Positions 40,370 to 49,767 of a stretch of DNA of 64,000 nt are shown piece by piece (position 1 is the first letter of the stretch; each line of letters begins with the position of its first letter). The translations under genes and the position numbers were made by a program. The notes beneath the pieces were generated by a model. It had not been told where the DNA came from. It searched no databases and saw only the letters and a program-made list of their open reading frames with translations. The stretch covers positions 95,795-159,794 of the forward strand of contig NZ_PGOI01000006.1 of the NCBI RefSeq assembly GCF_002794355.1. The letters are read 5' to 3'. This DNA comes from Pseudorhodobacter sp. MZDSW-24AT. GTDB taxonomy: Bacteria > Pseudomonadota > Alphaproteobacteria > Rhodobacterales > Rhodobacteraceae.

Positions 40370-42368
40370 TGCAAGCCGCGCCATAGGCAAGATAGTAAGC
40401 GTTGCAGCGGATCGCTTGGTCGTCGAGCTACATCGTGGCAGCGATAACTTCACGGTCGTTGGCTTTGACGACGTCCACTATGTCGCGACCTTGGGATCAT
40501 ATCTCATGGTGCCGACCCAATCCGAGTATGTCGTCTTGGAGGTTATCGGCCTCAGCGAAAAGGATTTTTCGCGAGCCTATGTCAGCGGCCCAGAAATGGA
40601 CAAAGCCACAGCGGCAAAATTCCTTGATGTGGTCCCTGTTGGCTCTATGCCTGTCCTGGGAGGCTCCTTCAAGTTCGGTGTCTCGACGTTTCCCCCGCTC
40701 TATGCAGACGCCCTCTATGCGCGTGATGAAGACCTAGACCGCATCTTCAACGTGGAGCAGCCGGCAGATAGACAGACAAAAATCGACGCTGATGGCGCTG
40801 CAAGTGAAGGAACGGTTCCCCATACGATCGAAATAGGCACCTCGGCCGTGTTCAAAGACTACCCTGTTAAGGCGCAGCTTGATGCCCTGTTCGGGGGGCA
40901 CATCGCCGTTCTGGGCAATACTGGAAGCGGAAAATCTTGCACGGTTGCCTCGATTTTTCAGTCTGTTTTCATGAAGCCAGACGACTTCGGAGCACTTGGC
41001 GCAGCTTTTGTGATCTTTGATGTCAATGGCGAGTATCGACAAGCGCTCGACAACCTGCCGTTGTCGATCAATTCAAGCTATCTCAAAGCCACTGATCCAG
41101 GCGCAGAGATAGAGGGTTCAACGAGGAGCATCTTGGGAAGCGAAGGAGTAAGCCGCTTCCGGCTGCCGCACTGGTTCATGACAGTTGATGAGTGGGCGCT
41201 TCTTTTGCGCGCCAGCGACCGATCACAGCAACCCGCGCTTCGAACTGCACTCGGCCTAACTACCCTCTTCGCAGAGAAGGACGATGGTGTCGTTGAGGGC
41301 AACGACGGGATCGCGGCGATCCAAAACCACGTCCTTGCCAAAATTGTCCTCGCGATCCTGCAAAGTGATGCAAGCAGCGCCAGCAAGTCAGACCGTATTT
41401 TGTCGATTCTTGCATCGTTCAATACGCAGGACATCAGCATCGCAGCTATCAGGCACCGAGTCGGCGTGAATTATGGACAGCTCGCCGACGCCGAAGGGCT
41501 GGCAGAGTTTCTGTCGAACTTTGTCCAGGAAGAGCCGGTCCTACCAACCTATGCGAACAAGCCGTTCACCTTTGACAGGCTACTTGCGGCGCTCGATCTT
41601 GCGCTTCACTACGAGGAGGCAAACGGAAACAAGCAGATACGCGACTACTGCTCGCAAATGGTGACGCGCTTGAAGTCGGTTTCCGATAACCCTGATTTCG
41701 AATTTTTGCGGGCGGCAGTCGAGAATCTCGAAGATCACGATAGAGAGCCAACCCACTTCGTGGATCGGCTTTTGGGAATTGCCAGGCAAGGGAAAAACTA
41801 CCGGAAAGAACGGCAGCTTTGCATCATCGACCTGAACGATGCTTCGGACGAGATCGTCGAACTAGCCTCTGCCGTTGTTGCACGGCTGATCTTCGACCGG
41901 ATGCGCCGCGCGACGCCCCGAAACAAGATGCCTGTCCATCTGATCCTTGAAGAAGCGCACCGCTACATCTCTGAGCGCCCGAGCCGCTTTGCCATTGACG
42001 CGGGCATCACCTTTCAGCGGATTGCCAAAGAGGGCCGGAAATACGGGGCTTTCTTGATTGTGGCTTCGCAACGGCCGAGCGAGCTCTCAAAGACGGTCCT
42101 CTCCCAATGCAACAACTTCATCATTCATCGGATTCAAAATCCTGATGACCTCTCGCAGATCAAGCAGATGACGCCATTTATTTCGGAGACCGTTCTGAGG
42201 CGGCTTCCATCTCTGCCGAAGCAACATGCATTGATTTTTGGGAGCGCAGTGAAAATCCCAACGACATTCCGAGTTCGGGACGCTAATCCTACCCCTAACA
42301 GCGACGATACACAGGTTCGAGACCTTTGGTATGTCCCACAGAATCCAAGACTTGGTTGGAAACCGTAG
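40356..42368 (+). CDS. HerA-type ATPase of a SIR2-HerA defence module
   Basis: A 670-residue FtsK/HerA superfamily ATPase with an N-terminal HAS-like beta-barrel. The Walker A is VLGNTGSGKSCTV near residue 190 and the Walker B is HLILEEAHRY near residue 527; QRPSELSKTVLSQCNNF is the HerA sensor segment. HerA rings assemble with SIR2 subunits into large complexes that sense phage. A GTG at 40347 is an alternative start. Codon use in both genes is more AT-rich than in the virB genes, which fits their being cargo. Confidence 0.9.
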   Translation: MARDDASRAIGKIVSVAADRLVVELHRGSDNFTVVGFDDVHYVATLGSYLMVPTQSEYVVLEVIGLSEKDFSRAYVSGPEMDKATAAKFLDVVPVGSMPVLGGSFKFGVSTFPPLYADALYARDEDLDRIFNVEQPADRQTKIDADGAASEGTVPHTIEIGTSAVFKDYPVKAQLDALFGGHIAVLGNTGSGKSCTVASIFQSVFMKPDDFGALGAAFVIFDVNGEYRQALDNLPLSINSSYLKATDPGAEIEGSTRSILGSEGVSRFRLPHWFMTVDEWALLLRASDRSQQPALRTALGLTTLFAEKDDGVVEGNDGIAAIQNHVLAKIVLAILQSDASSASKSDRILSILASFNTQDISIAAIRHRVGVNYGQLADAEGLAEFLSNFVQEEPVLPTYANKPFTFDRLLAALDLALHYEEANGNKQIRDYCSQMVTRLKSVSDNPDFEFLRAAVENLEDHDREPTHFVDRLLGIARQGKNYRKERQLCIIDLNDASDEIVELASAVVARLIFDRMRRATPRNKMPVHLILEEAHRYISERPSRFAIDAGITFQRIAKEGRKYGAFLIVASQRPSELSKTVLSQCNNFIIHRIQNPDDLSQIKQMTPFISETVLRRLPSLPKQHALIFGSAVKIPTTFRVRDANPTPNSDDTQVRDLWYVPQNPRLGWKP

Positions 42369-42415
42369 CCAAAGCCCGTCGATCTGGATGCCTTTTGGAA
42401 AGAAGCGGAGCGCAT

Positions 42416-42691
42416 TTACTCGACAGCATTCAGGAACGTGGCATAGTCGTCGCTGACCTCGCGAGCTTCCATGAATGTGCGGGCGCGTTCCTCGTCGAGG
42501 CAGCGGAAGTAGTCCTGCACTTCAGCGATGTAGGCCTCAAAGTCCCCGCGGATCAGATCCGCATAGGCGCGCATGTCTTCGCGTGATGTGGGCAGGAACG
42601 GCCGCTCCGGCGGGGTGCAAGCGTGAGCCGGACCACCCGCCACGAGCACGGTGATCAGCAGCACAAGGGTAATGTTGCGCGCACAGGTCAT
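42416..42691 (-). CDS. Small exported Cys-containing protein, unknown
   Basis: A 91-residue exported protein with a signal (ITLVLLITVLVAGGPAHA), a mature start CTPPERPFLP and one further Cys (DYFRCLDEERA). It is opposite in direction to the HerA gene, and its start faces the virB region. Short proteins of this kind often accompany VirB systems, but I do not recognise it. The mature part, PxxxEDxxAYADLIRxDFEAY, is helical. Confidence 0.6.
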   Translation of the reverse strand: MTCARNITLVLLITVLVAGGPAHACTPPERPFLPTSREDMRAYADLIRGDFEAYIAEVQDYFRCLDEERARTFMEAREVSDDYATFLNAVE

Positions 42692-42886
42692 GTGCAGGGC
42701 AAAACTCCTTTGCCGCCTTTAAGATCACGATTTTGTCAGTTATCACCGTTATCGGAGCAAGGTGATCTTCGTCAAGTCGTCTTAATTGTCTTGCTATCGT
42801 TCATGTTGTCTTGTATCGCCCGCGGTGTTGCGACCCCGTGGGCCCGAGACTGCACCTCAGGCAGAGAAAGGACCCAAGGGAAGGCC

Positions 42887-43246
42887 ATGATAGAAGAAGC
42901 CCCGAATGTGGTTACAGAAGACGGACTGCGCGGCCTCCTTGCCGAAGGCTACCTTATCGAGGTGGTCTGCAAGGAAGGGGCCGAGAAGCGCCACAACAGT
43001 TGGTACGGCGCCTGGGTCATCCGGGCAGTTGCTCCGGACGGTAGCTCCGACAAGATGCTCGTCACCAGCCGCAGTGTCCTCAAGCTGCGCGATTTCAAGA
43101 CCATCGTTGGCCTTGTCAGCTTCCTTGCCGACATGGGCTGCACGACCGCCAGCATCCCGCTCGTCGAGGGTGCCCGCGAGCGTCACGCAGCCCCCGGACG
43201 GACATCCGAGCCAAGGACCGGCCCGGTTTTGGTCAAGGACAACTGA
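42887..43246 (+). CDS. Conserved hypothetical protein at the start of the virB operon
   Basis: A 119-residue soluble protein starting IEEAPNVVTEDGLRGLLAEG, with a mixed alpha/beta pattern (WYGAWVIRAVAPDGSSDKM, then RDFKTIVGLVSFLADMG). It has no signal or membrane segment. The position directly before the VirB1-like gene suggests a regulatory or assembly role in the cytoplasm. The ATG at 42887 follows AAGGGAAGG. No family recognised. Confidence 0.6.
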   Translation: MIEEAPNVVTEDGLRGLLAEGYLIEVVCKEGAEKRHNSWYGAWVIRAVAPDGSSDKMLVTSRSVLKLRDFKTIVGLVSFLADMGCTTASIPLVEGARERHAAPGRTSEPRTGPVLVKDN

Positions 43247-43955
43247 CTGCGCGTTTGCGCTCGTCGTTGCATTGGGTACAGGTGTTTGTTCCGCACCCCC
43301 GGCCCTTGCCGACGGTTTCATCTTCCAGGTCAGCCCCGATGGCCGACTGATCGACACCGCCGAGACTGCGAGTAACCTGCGCTCGTTCACCGGCGACGAA
43401 GACGCCCAGATTGGGCCCCTTCCAGATCGTCTCTTTCTCTTTGCCGCACCGCAGTCCCGTGGGAATGATGCTCCCCTGAGCGATATGACAGCTGCCGCAG
43501 CGATCACCCCACGCGCCGTTCGCGCCTCCCCCGAAATCCTCCATGCCATCGAGACCACCGCCTTGCGTTACGGCAGTCATGATGCTTTGCGCCAGGCGGG
43601 TCTGTCGGTCACCGATTGGGCGCTGTTCTATCGCGCCAACATCGAGGTCGAGAGCGCCTATAACCCGCGTGCGCTGAGCCCGGTTGGAGCCATTGGGCTC
43701 GGCCAGCTGATGCCCGACACCGCGCGCGATCTCGGCGTCGATCCCCATGACGTCGCCCAGAACCTCGACGGCTCGGCGCGATACCTGTTGATGATGCTCG
43801 AGCAGTTCGGCGATCCCGCGCTGGCGCTCGCGGCCTACAATGCCGGTCCCCATGCGGTCACCCGCCATGGCGGCATTCCCCCCTTTCGAGAAACCCAAGG
43901 CCATGTGGCCCGTGTGACAGCCGTGTTCCAGCGGCTGAGAGGAGACCTTTCGTGA
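43170..43955 (+). CDS. virB1: VirB1-like lytic transglycosylase
   Basis: An SLT-domain enzyme that opens peptidoglycan for the secretion channel. The catalytic Glu lies in ANIEVESAYNPRAL, followed by GAIGLGQLMPDTARDLG and LALAAYNAGPHAV. A signal-like segment (CAFALVVALGTGVCSAPPALA) precedes the mature part. The true start is uncertain: no ATG lies close by, and I give a GTG at 43170 inside the preceding gene. It overlaps virB2 by 4 nt. A second transglycosylase, the chimera at 47133, is in the same operon. Confidence 0.8.
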   Translation: MPASVTQPPDGHPSQGPARFWSRTTDCAFALVVALGTGVCSAPPALADGFIFQVSPDGRLIDTAETASNLRSFTGDEDAQIGPLPDRLFLFAAPQSRGNDAPLSDMTAAAAITPRAVRASPEILHAIETTALRYGSHDALRQAGLSVTDWALFYRANIEVESAYNPRALSPVGAIGLGQLMPDTARDLGVDPHDVAQNLDGSARYLLMMLEQFGDPALALAAYNAGPHAVTRHGGIPPFRETQGHVARVTAVFQRLRGDLS

Positions 43956-44242
43956 CGTCCAAACCTTCTATTGTCGCGCTCGGCGCGATGGCCCTCATCG
44001 TCCTGGCAGGACCGGCGCTTGCGCAAAGCATCGACCTCTCGCCCGTGCAGACCCTGCTGCAAGGCATCGTCGATGCGATCACCGGTCCTTTGGGCATTGT
44101 GATCGGCACGCTCGCGCTGATCGGCGTCTTCCTCTCCTGGCTCTTCGGCATCCTCGATTTCCGCCAAGCGCTCTGGGTCGTGGTTGCGATCGCGGGCATC
44201 GCCGCAGCGCCCACCATCGTCGCAGCCATCTGGACGACCTGA
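43952..44242 (+). CDS. virB2: VirB2-family pilin
   Basis: A 96-residue prepilin. A long signal ends near GPALAQ, followed by two hydrophobic helices (GPLGIVIGTLALIGVFLSWL and ALWVVVAIAGIAAAPTIV) separated by the short loop FGILDFRQ, the standard VirB2/TrbC layout. The start is a GTG overlapping the previous TGA. It forms the T4SS pilus. Confidence 0.88.
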   Translation: MTSKPSIVALGAMALIVLAGPALAQSIDLSPVQTLLQGIVDAITGPLGIVIGTLALIGVFLSWLFGILDFRQALWVVVAIAGIAAAPTIVAAIWTT

Positions 44243-44251
44243 GCAAGACCC

Positions 44252-44530
44252 ATGTCCGACCAGTCCCGCGTGTTCATCGGCCTTCTCAGGCCGCCCAAGC
44301 TGATGGGCTTGCCGATCATGTACGCCATGGTCTGGCTCTTCGGCTCGACGCTGCTGTTCCTCTGGGTGCAGAGCTGGGTGGTGGCCGTCTTCGCGGGGCT
44401 GGCCTGGCCGGCGCTTTGGAAAGCCGCGGACTGGGATTCGAACTTCCTCGATGTCCTGGTGATCACCTTGCAGGAAACCCCGCCTACGACGAACCGCAAA
44501 CTGCACGGAGGCGACAGCTATGCCCCGTGA
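44252..44530 (+). CDS. virB3: VirB3 inner-membrane T4SS protein
   Basis: A 92-residue protein with the conserved VirB3 start (IGLLRPPKLMGLPIMYAM) and two close helices. VirB3 works with VirB4 in pilus assembly. Its last 11 bases overlap the virB4 start. Confidence 0.88.
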   Translation: MSDQSRVFIGLLRPPKLMGLPIMYAMVWLFGSTLLFLWVQSWVVAVFAGLAWPALWKAADWDSNFLDVLVITLQETPPTTNRKLHGGDSYAP

Positions 44531-46916
44531 TGGAGTAGCCGATGACGTGGCCGACGCCCTCGAGCCGCTGACGGCACTGCCGGCATGGGTCAAGGGCGAG
44601 AAGCGGCTCTCGTCGATGTTGCCTTATGTGAGCCTCGTGACCGACCGGACGATCCGGACGAGGGGCAACGAACTGATGCAATGCATCCGGCTCGAGGGGG
44701 TGAACAGCACCACGAGCGAGGACGCCCATCTCGACCGGATCGGCGGGCTCTTGGCAGGCATCGTCGCGCAGGTCGGAACCGAGTTCTCCTTCTACCTGCA
44801 CAAGGTGTCGAAAGCGGTCGACGTGACCCTGCCGCCCATCCCGGGCGAGGGGTTCGCGGCTGCCGTCGATCAGCGGTGGCGCGCGCATCTGGGTCAAGCT
44901 GGCCTGCGCGACAAGACACTGACCTTGACCGTGCTGAAGCGCCCGGAGGCGGGCAGCCGACTGCCCTTCGGTCTGGGCGCGTTGCGTGCGCGTCACGCAG
45001 CGGACACAACACGCCGCTTGCGCAAGCTCGACGAGGTCGTGGGGTTTCTCCTGTCGTCCTTCGACGAGTTGAAACCCCGGCTGCTTGCCGCCAGCACCGG
45101 CGAACTTCTGGGCTTCCTTGGCTCGCTCAACACGGGCGAGGAGCATCCGCTCTTCCCCCGCTCGCGCCTCGGTGTGATCGCCGAGGATGTCGCCAATACC
45201 CGGGTCACCTTCCGCGGCACGACCATAGCGCTGTCCGATGGCGCCGTGGGCGACAAGCTCGGCGCGATCTTTGCGGTGAAGAACTACCCCGCCAAGACCG
45301 ACAGCCTGATGCTCGATGAGCTGAACCTGCCCGTCGACATGGTGGTCACCCATTCTTTCGTGCCGATCAACGCCAACATCATGGCCGGCCGGATCAAGCG
45401 GCAGTTGCGCCTGATGCAGGCCGCCAATGACGGTGCCGTCAGCCTCGCGCAGGAGTTGGAACTCGCCCAGGACGATCTGGAATCGAAACGTCTGATCTTC
45501 GGCGAGCACCACATGACGGTGGCTGTCTATGCGCGATCCCAGGCCGCGCTCGACGACATCGCGGCCGAGATCCGCAACATCTCGGCCACCTCCGGCATCA
45601 ACCTGATCTCGGAAGCCTTCGGGGGGCGGGCGCATTTCATGGCGCAGCATCCTGGCAACACCGGTGCGCGCAGCCGCAAGGCTGCGATCACGAACCACAA
45701 CTTCGCCGATCTCGCCACCTTCCACCGCACGCCGCTCGGCAAGACTGGTCGGGAAGTGCCCTGGGGCGTGCCGATCACGCTGTTCCCGACGCCAGAGCGC
45801 AGCGGGTTTCGCTTCAACTTCCACGAACAGGGTGCACCGGACCGTGAACCCACTGGCGGGCACACCCTGATCCTCGGCCGCCCCGGCTCGGGCAAATCCG
45901 TGCTGGCGGCTTTCCTGATGACCATGGCCCGGCGCGCTGGTGCGCGGGTCTTCGTCTTCGACTATCGCGCGGGTATGGAAATGGCCGTCCGCGCGCTTGG
46001 CGGCAGTTATTCGACCGTGCGGGCAGGGCGACCCACGGGGCTCAATCCCCTGCAGACCGAGATAGATGCCCGCGGTCAGGCGTGGTTGGCCGATTGGCTG
46101 GCAAGCCTCCTCGAGCGCCGCGACCGGCCGCTGACCCCAGTGCAGACTAACCGCCTGCAGGAGGTCGTGCGCCAGAACGCCAGTGCGGGGAACGCGGGGC
46201 TGCGCAACTGGTCTGATTTCGCCTCGCTGCTGGTCTCGACCGATGACGAAGGCGATCTCTTCGAGCGTATGCAGGAATGGACGGCCGAGGGTCGCTACGG
46301 CTGGATCTTCGGGGCGAACGCAGAAGACACGTTCCAGATCGGGGGCAGCACCGACGCTGACGTCGCGGGCTTCGACCTGACCGGCATCCTCGATTCCGAG
46401 AGCGAGCGGGAACGCATGGCGGTCCTCTCCTACCTCTTCCGCCGGGTCGAGCGGGTGATCGAGGACCGCAAGCCCACGATCATCGTCATCGACGAGGCCT
46501 GGAAGGCGCTGGACAACGCGTATTTCGCGGAGCGGCTCTCGAACTGGCTGGTGACTGCCCGCAAGCAAAACGCGGTCGTCGTCATGATGACCCAGTATGC
46601 GAGCCAGCTCGAACGTACCCGGACCGGCAAGACCATCGTGGAAGCCGTCCCGACGCAGGTGCTCTTGCCCAACATCCGCGCCTCGGCTGCCGATTACGCG
46701 ATGCTCGGCCTCAGCGAGAAAGAACTCGACGTGCTTCTGGGCGTTGGCTCCGCCTCGCGGCTGGCCCTCGTGCGCGATGACCGGGGTTCGGTCGTGATCG
46801 ACGCCGATCTCAGCGCCCTCGGCCCCCTCGTGACCATCCTCGGTGGCATGGAGAAGGGCGAGGCCCTTGTCGGCCCTGACTACCGTGATCGCCCTGATTT
46901 CTGGAGAGTGACATGA
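44520..46916 (+). CDS. virB4: VirB4 T4SS ATPase
   Basis: A 798-residue ATPase that powers pilus assembly and substrate transfer. The N-terminal CagE/TrbE-type domain is followed by the ATPase core with Walker A GRPGSGKSV (near residues 457-465) and Walker B TIIVIDEAWKAL (near 655-666). Length matches the usual 790-830. It overlaps both neighbours, indicating coupled translation. Confidence 0.95.
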   Translation: MPRDGVADDVADALEPLTALPAWVKGEKRLSSMLPYVSLVTDRTIRTRGNELMQCIRLEGVNSTTSEDAHLDRIGGLLAGIVAQVGTEFSFYLHKVSKAVDVTLPPIPGEGFAAAVDQRWRAHLGQAGLRDKTLTLTVLKRPEAGSRLPFGLGALRARHAADTTRRLRKLDEVVGFLLSSFDELKPRLLAASTGELLGFLGSLNTGEEHPLFPRSRLGVIAEDVANTRVTFRGTTIALSDGAVGDKLGAIFAVKNYPAKTDSLMLDELNLPVDMVVTHSFVPINANIMAGRIKRQLRLMQAANDGAVSLAQELELAQDDLESKRLIFGEHHMTVAVYARSQAALDDIAAEIRNISATSGINLISEAFGGRAHFMAQHPGNTGARSRKAAITNHNFADLATFHRTPLGKTGREVPWGVPITLFPTPERSGFRFNFHEQGAPDREPTGGHTLILGRPGSGKSVLAAFLMTMARRAGARVFVFDYRAGMEMAVRALGGSYSTVRAGRPTGLNPLQTEIDARGQAWLADWLASLLERRDRPLTPVQTNRLQEVVRQNASAGNAGLRNWSDFASLLVSTDDEGDLFERMQEWTAEGRYGWIFGANAEDTFQIGGSTDADVAGFDLTGILDSESERERMAVLSYLFRRVERVIEDRKPTIIVIDEAWKALDNAYFAERLSNWLVTARKQNAVVVMMTQYASQLERTRTGKTIVEAVPTQVLLPNIRASAADYAMLGLSEKELDVLLGVGSASRLALVRDDRGSVVIDADLSALGPLVTILGGMEKGEALVGPDYRDRPDFWRVT

Positions 46917-47128
46917 CCCGTACCATCACGCGCAGCGCCGTGCTGCTTGGCATCGGCCTGAGCCTGGCAGCCTGCGCGCAGCATAATCCCGCAGAGGCCA
47001 ATTGCTTCAACTTCCGCGATGCGCCCGGACAGGCGGCTACCGCCACGACCACGATCTCGACCATGGGTGCCGCCGTCACACGGCGTGACACGGCCTGCGA
47101 TTTCGTGATGCTGGGGACGGGCGGCTGA
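46913..47128 (+). CDS. Small T4SS lipoprotein (VirB7-like position)
   Basis: A 71-residue lipoprotein with a lipobox LAAC near residue 21 and a short Cys-containing mature part (NCFNFRDAPG and RDTACDFVML). VirB7 proteins are similarly short lipoproteins that form part of the outer-membrane core with VirB9. Sequence similarity to VirB7 is not obvious; the call rests on size, lipobox and place. Confidence 0.65.
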   Translation: MTRTITRSAVLLGIGLSLAACAQHNPAEANCFNFRDAPGQAATATTTISTMGAAVTRRDTACDFVMLGTGG

Positions 47129-47132
47129 GCCA

Positions 47133-48299
47133 ATGCGGAGCTGGCTTCCCCTCTGGATGATTGGCCTTGCGCTGGCAGGTCCCACAGCGGGGCTAGCAGT
47201 CGCCCAGGGCGTGCCGACCTTCGACCTGCGCCTCTTCGCGGAGCGGCAAGCGATCGTCGATCAGACCGATCGCGACCTGGCGATGCAGCAAGACCGACTG
47301 ACCCGCGAAGAGGAACTGGCCGAGATTGAACGCCAGCAACTCGCCTCGCTCGAAGGGCTGATGGATGCGATGTCCCTCGGCTCCGGCGATGTCGCAGGCA
47401 CAGTGGCCGGGCTCGAGGCGGGGCAGGGGGCTGTTAGCGACGTCGAGAGTGCTGCGGCCAGCCTCTATGCGCCCGAAGACAACAACCCGGCCGCGGCCCG
47501 GATGTTCGGCGATGCCCGGGAAGGGATTGAGGAACTGATCATCCGCGCGGCACGTGACACGCATGGGCTGCCAGGGGTGAGCCGCGCGGGACTGTCGCTG
47601 GTCCAGTGGCGCTGCCTGCTGCAAGCGCTGATCTGGCAGGAGAGCCGCTTCCAGATCGGGGCACGCTCCCCCGTGGGGGCCTTCGGGCTCACGCAGATCA
47701 TGCCCGCCACCGCGAGCGACCTTGGCATCAATCCGGCCTACTACGACGACCCCTATCTGCAGGTCACCGGCGGCGCGCGATACCTCGCGATGATGCTGAA
47801 CATGTTCGATGGCAACATCATTCACGCGCTTGCCGCTTACAACGCGGGCCCTGGCAACGTGCAGGACTACGGCGGCGTCCCGCCCTTCGCAGAAACCCAG
47901 CACTACGTCGTGGTGATCCCGCAGCAGTACAACAGCTACCTCGCTGCCGTCGGCGGCATCGATGCGCTCGGCACGATCGATCCGGTCCTTCTGGCGAATG
48001 CGAGCTTCAGCCTCTCGGCCCATGGGGCGGGTGTCTATGGCGACTATTCGCTGGTCTCGGTCCGCGCGGCCGCCTTGCGGGTGCAGGATATCATCACTCG
48101 CATTGGCGAGACGGAAGATCTGCACGAGGCGATCGCGCTCAACACTTATGCGCGCGCCGAGCTGGCCCGGCTGGTCGCGATCCGCACCCGGATCAAGGCC
48201 GCCCATACCCAGCCGCTGAGCGAGGAACAGCTCGCCATGGCCGCGGCCCAAGCCGCTGAGCGGCAGTTCATGGATTTCACCCAGGAGACATTGCGATGA
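47133..48299 (+). CDS. Chimeric VirB5/lytic transglycosylase protein
   Basis: A 388-residue exported protein. Residues 1-24 are the signal; about 25-70 (QGVPTFDLRLFAERQAIV and a polar coiled coil) resemble the N-terminus of the adjacent VirB5/TrbJ-like protein (QGVPTVDTQNIAQEIRQL). About 150-250 form an SLT domain with catalytic Glu in IWQESRFQIGARSPVG and HALAAYNAGPGNV. About 285-388 are helical and end ERQFMDFTQETLR, close to the end of the VirB5-like protein (EERRYMDFTLPSLRP). The enzyme thus seems to be set inside a VirB5-like frame, perhaps placing it at the pilus base. It overlaps the VirB5 gene by 4 nt. Confidence 0.85.
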   Translation: MRSWLPLWMIGLALAGPTAGLAVAQGVPTFDLRLFAERQAIVDQTDRDLAMQQDRLTREEELAEIERQQLASLEGLMDAMSLGSGDVAGTVAGLEAGQGAVSDVESAAASLYAPEDNNPAAARMFGDAREGIEELIIRAARDTHGLPGVSRAGLSLVQWRCLLQALIWQESRFQIGARSPVGAFGLTQIMPATASDLGINPAYYDDPYLQVTGGARYLAMMLNMFDGNIIHALAAYNAGPGNVQDYGGVPPFAETQHYVVVIPQQYNSYLAAVGGIDALGTIDPVLLANASFSLSAHGAGVYGDYSLVSVRAAALRVQDIITRIGETEDLHEAIALNTYARAELARLVAIRTRIKAAHTQPLSEEQLAMAAAQAAERQFMDFTQETLR

Positions 48300-49093
48300 T
48301 CCGGCGTTTGTTCCGTTCCCTCACCACCACCGCCGCGACCCTCGCGCTGACCGCTGCCCTTGCGGGGCCAGTCACCGCACAGGGCGTGCCCACGGTCGAT
48401 ACCCAGAACATCGCCCAGGAAATCCGCCAGCTTCAGCAGATGCTGCAGGATTTCGGGATCCAGACCGATCTTCTGGACAATGCGCTGGCGCAGCTTGACC
48501 TCCTGCAGCAGCAGTTCGATCAGCTCGAGGAGATGTATGCCTCGCTGACCGGGCCACGCAGCATTCTCGGTCTCGCCATGGGCGGTGACCTCGACGGCCT
48601 CCTGCAGGCCAATTTCGAAGACATCCCCGGTCTGATCCGAGGCATCCAGGCGGGTGACTGGTCGAGCCTGATCGGCCCCAACGCGGGGCCCCTGCGCACG
48701 CAGATGGAACAGGCGCTTGCCAGTGCCGGGTTCGACGAGGACTCGCTGCGCGAGATCGCGACCAGCGGCAATCCGGGGGCAGAAGGTGTCGCCACCCGCG
48801 CCACGACCGGCGCCGTGATGTCGGCGGCGGCCCAGAACAGCCATGCTGAGGCGGCCCAGTCGCTCGAACGCGTCGAACAGCTCGTCGCGATGATCCCGGA
48901 GATGGAGGACCTGAAGGCGTCGATGGACCACAACACCCGCGTCACGGCGGAACTGGCCATCGCGATGACGCGGATGTGGGAACTTGAAGCCATCCAGACC
49001 CTCGGCGCGGGCAATGCCGGCGTGGTGGATGCTGCCACCGTCGCTGAAGAGCGCCGCTACATGGACTTCACCCTGCCGAGCCTGCGGCCATGA
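48296..49093 (+). CDS. virB5: VirB5/TrbJ-like T4SS minor pilin
   Basis: A 265-residue exported helical protein. The signal ends near GPVTAQ; a coiled coil follows (IAQEIRQLQQMLQDFGI, then LLQQQFDQLEEMYASLTG), then a Gly-rich middle and a second helical region ending YMDFTLPSLRP. The QQ-rich coil and the MYASLTG motif are typical of TrbJ/VirB5 proteins, which sit at the pilus tip. It overlaps virB8 by 4 nt. Confidence 0.85.
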   Translation: MIRRLFRSLTTTAATLALTAALAGPVTAQGVPTVDTQNIAQEIRQLQQMLQDFGIQTDLLDNALAQLDLLQQQFDQLEEMYASLTGPRSILGLAMGGDLDGLLQANFEDIPGLIRGIQAGDWSSLIGPNAGPLRTQMEQALASAGFDEDSLREIATSGNPGAEGVATRATTGAVMSAAAQNSHAEAAQSLERVEQLVAMIPEMEDLKASMDHNTRVTAELAIAMTRMWELEAIQTLGAGNAGVVDAATVAEERRYMDFTLPSLRP

Positions 49094-49767
49094 GCAAGGC
49101 ACCGGACGTGACGGCAGGTATGAGCACGCGGGAACTCGTCGAAGAGGAACTGATCCATGGCGCGCTGCGCCGGGAGCAGCTTTGGCGGATGATCGGCCTT
49201 GGCGGGGCGGGCTTCGGGGTCTTCGGCTGCCTTGCCGCTGCAGCCGTTGCCCTGATGGTCGAGACACCGCCGCCGGTCGTCGTCCCCTATGATCCCGCGA
49301 CGGGTATGGCCCTGCCCAATGCCACGGTCGAAACGGTGCGGCTTGCCGAGCGGCCCGCCATTATCGAGGCACAGATCTACCGCTACATCCTCGACCGCGA
49401 GGCCTACAACCAGCTCGACAACGATCTGCGCGTCCGCCGGGTGCTGGCGCAATCCACCGGGGCTGCCGAGGCCAGCATGCGGGCCATGTGGACCTCGGGA
49501 CAGGAGAGCTATCCGCCGACCCGCTACGGCCCCGCGGCAGAGATGGCTGTCGAGATCGCCTCAATCACGCTCATCGGTGAGAACCGCGCGCAGGTGCGCC
49601 TCAGAAAGCGCCTGACCAGCCCGCAAGGGGCGCAGGACGGATCATTCACCGCAACATTGATGTTCGCTTTTCAGCCCGAACGGACCCGCTCGATCGACGA
49701 TGTCTGGCAAAACCCTTTCGGCTTCACCGTCACCCAATATGCCATCCGATCGGACCGTTCCGAATGA
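49090..49767 (+). CDS. virB8: VirB8 T4SS inner-membrane assembly protein
   Basis: A 225-residue bitopic protein. A short cytoplasmic part and one helix (LGGAGFGVFGCLAAAAVALMV) precede the NTF2-like periplasmic domain, with RYILDREAYNQLDNDLRVRR early and DVWQNPFGFTVTQYAIR at the end. VirB8 nucleates the T4SS complex through VirB9 and VirB10. The stop overlaps the virB9 ATG. Confidence 0.92.
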   Translation: MSKAPDVTAGMSTRELVEEELIHGALRREQLWRMIGLGGAGFGVFGCLAAAAVALMVETPPPVVVPYDPATGMALPNATVETVRLAERPAIIEAQIYRYILDREAYNQLDNDLRVRRVLAQSTGAAEASMRAMWTSGQESYPPTRYGPAAEMAVEIASITLIGENRAQVRLRKRLTSPQGAQDGSFTATLMFAFQPERTRSIDDVWQNPFGFTVTQYAIRSDRSE

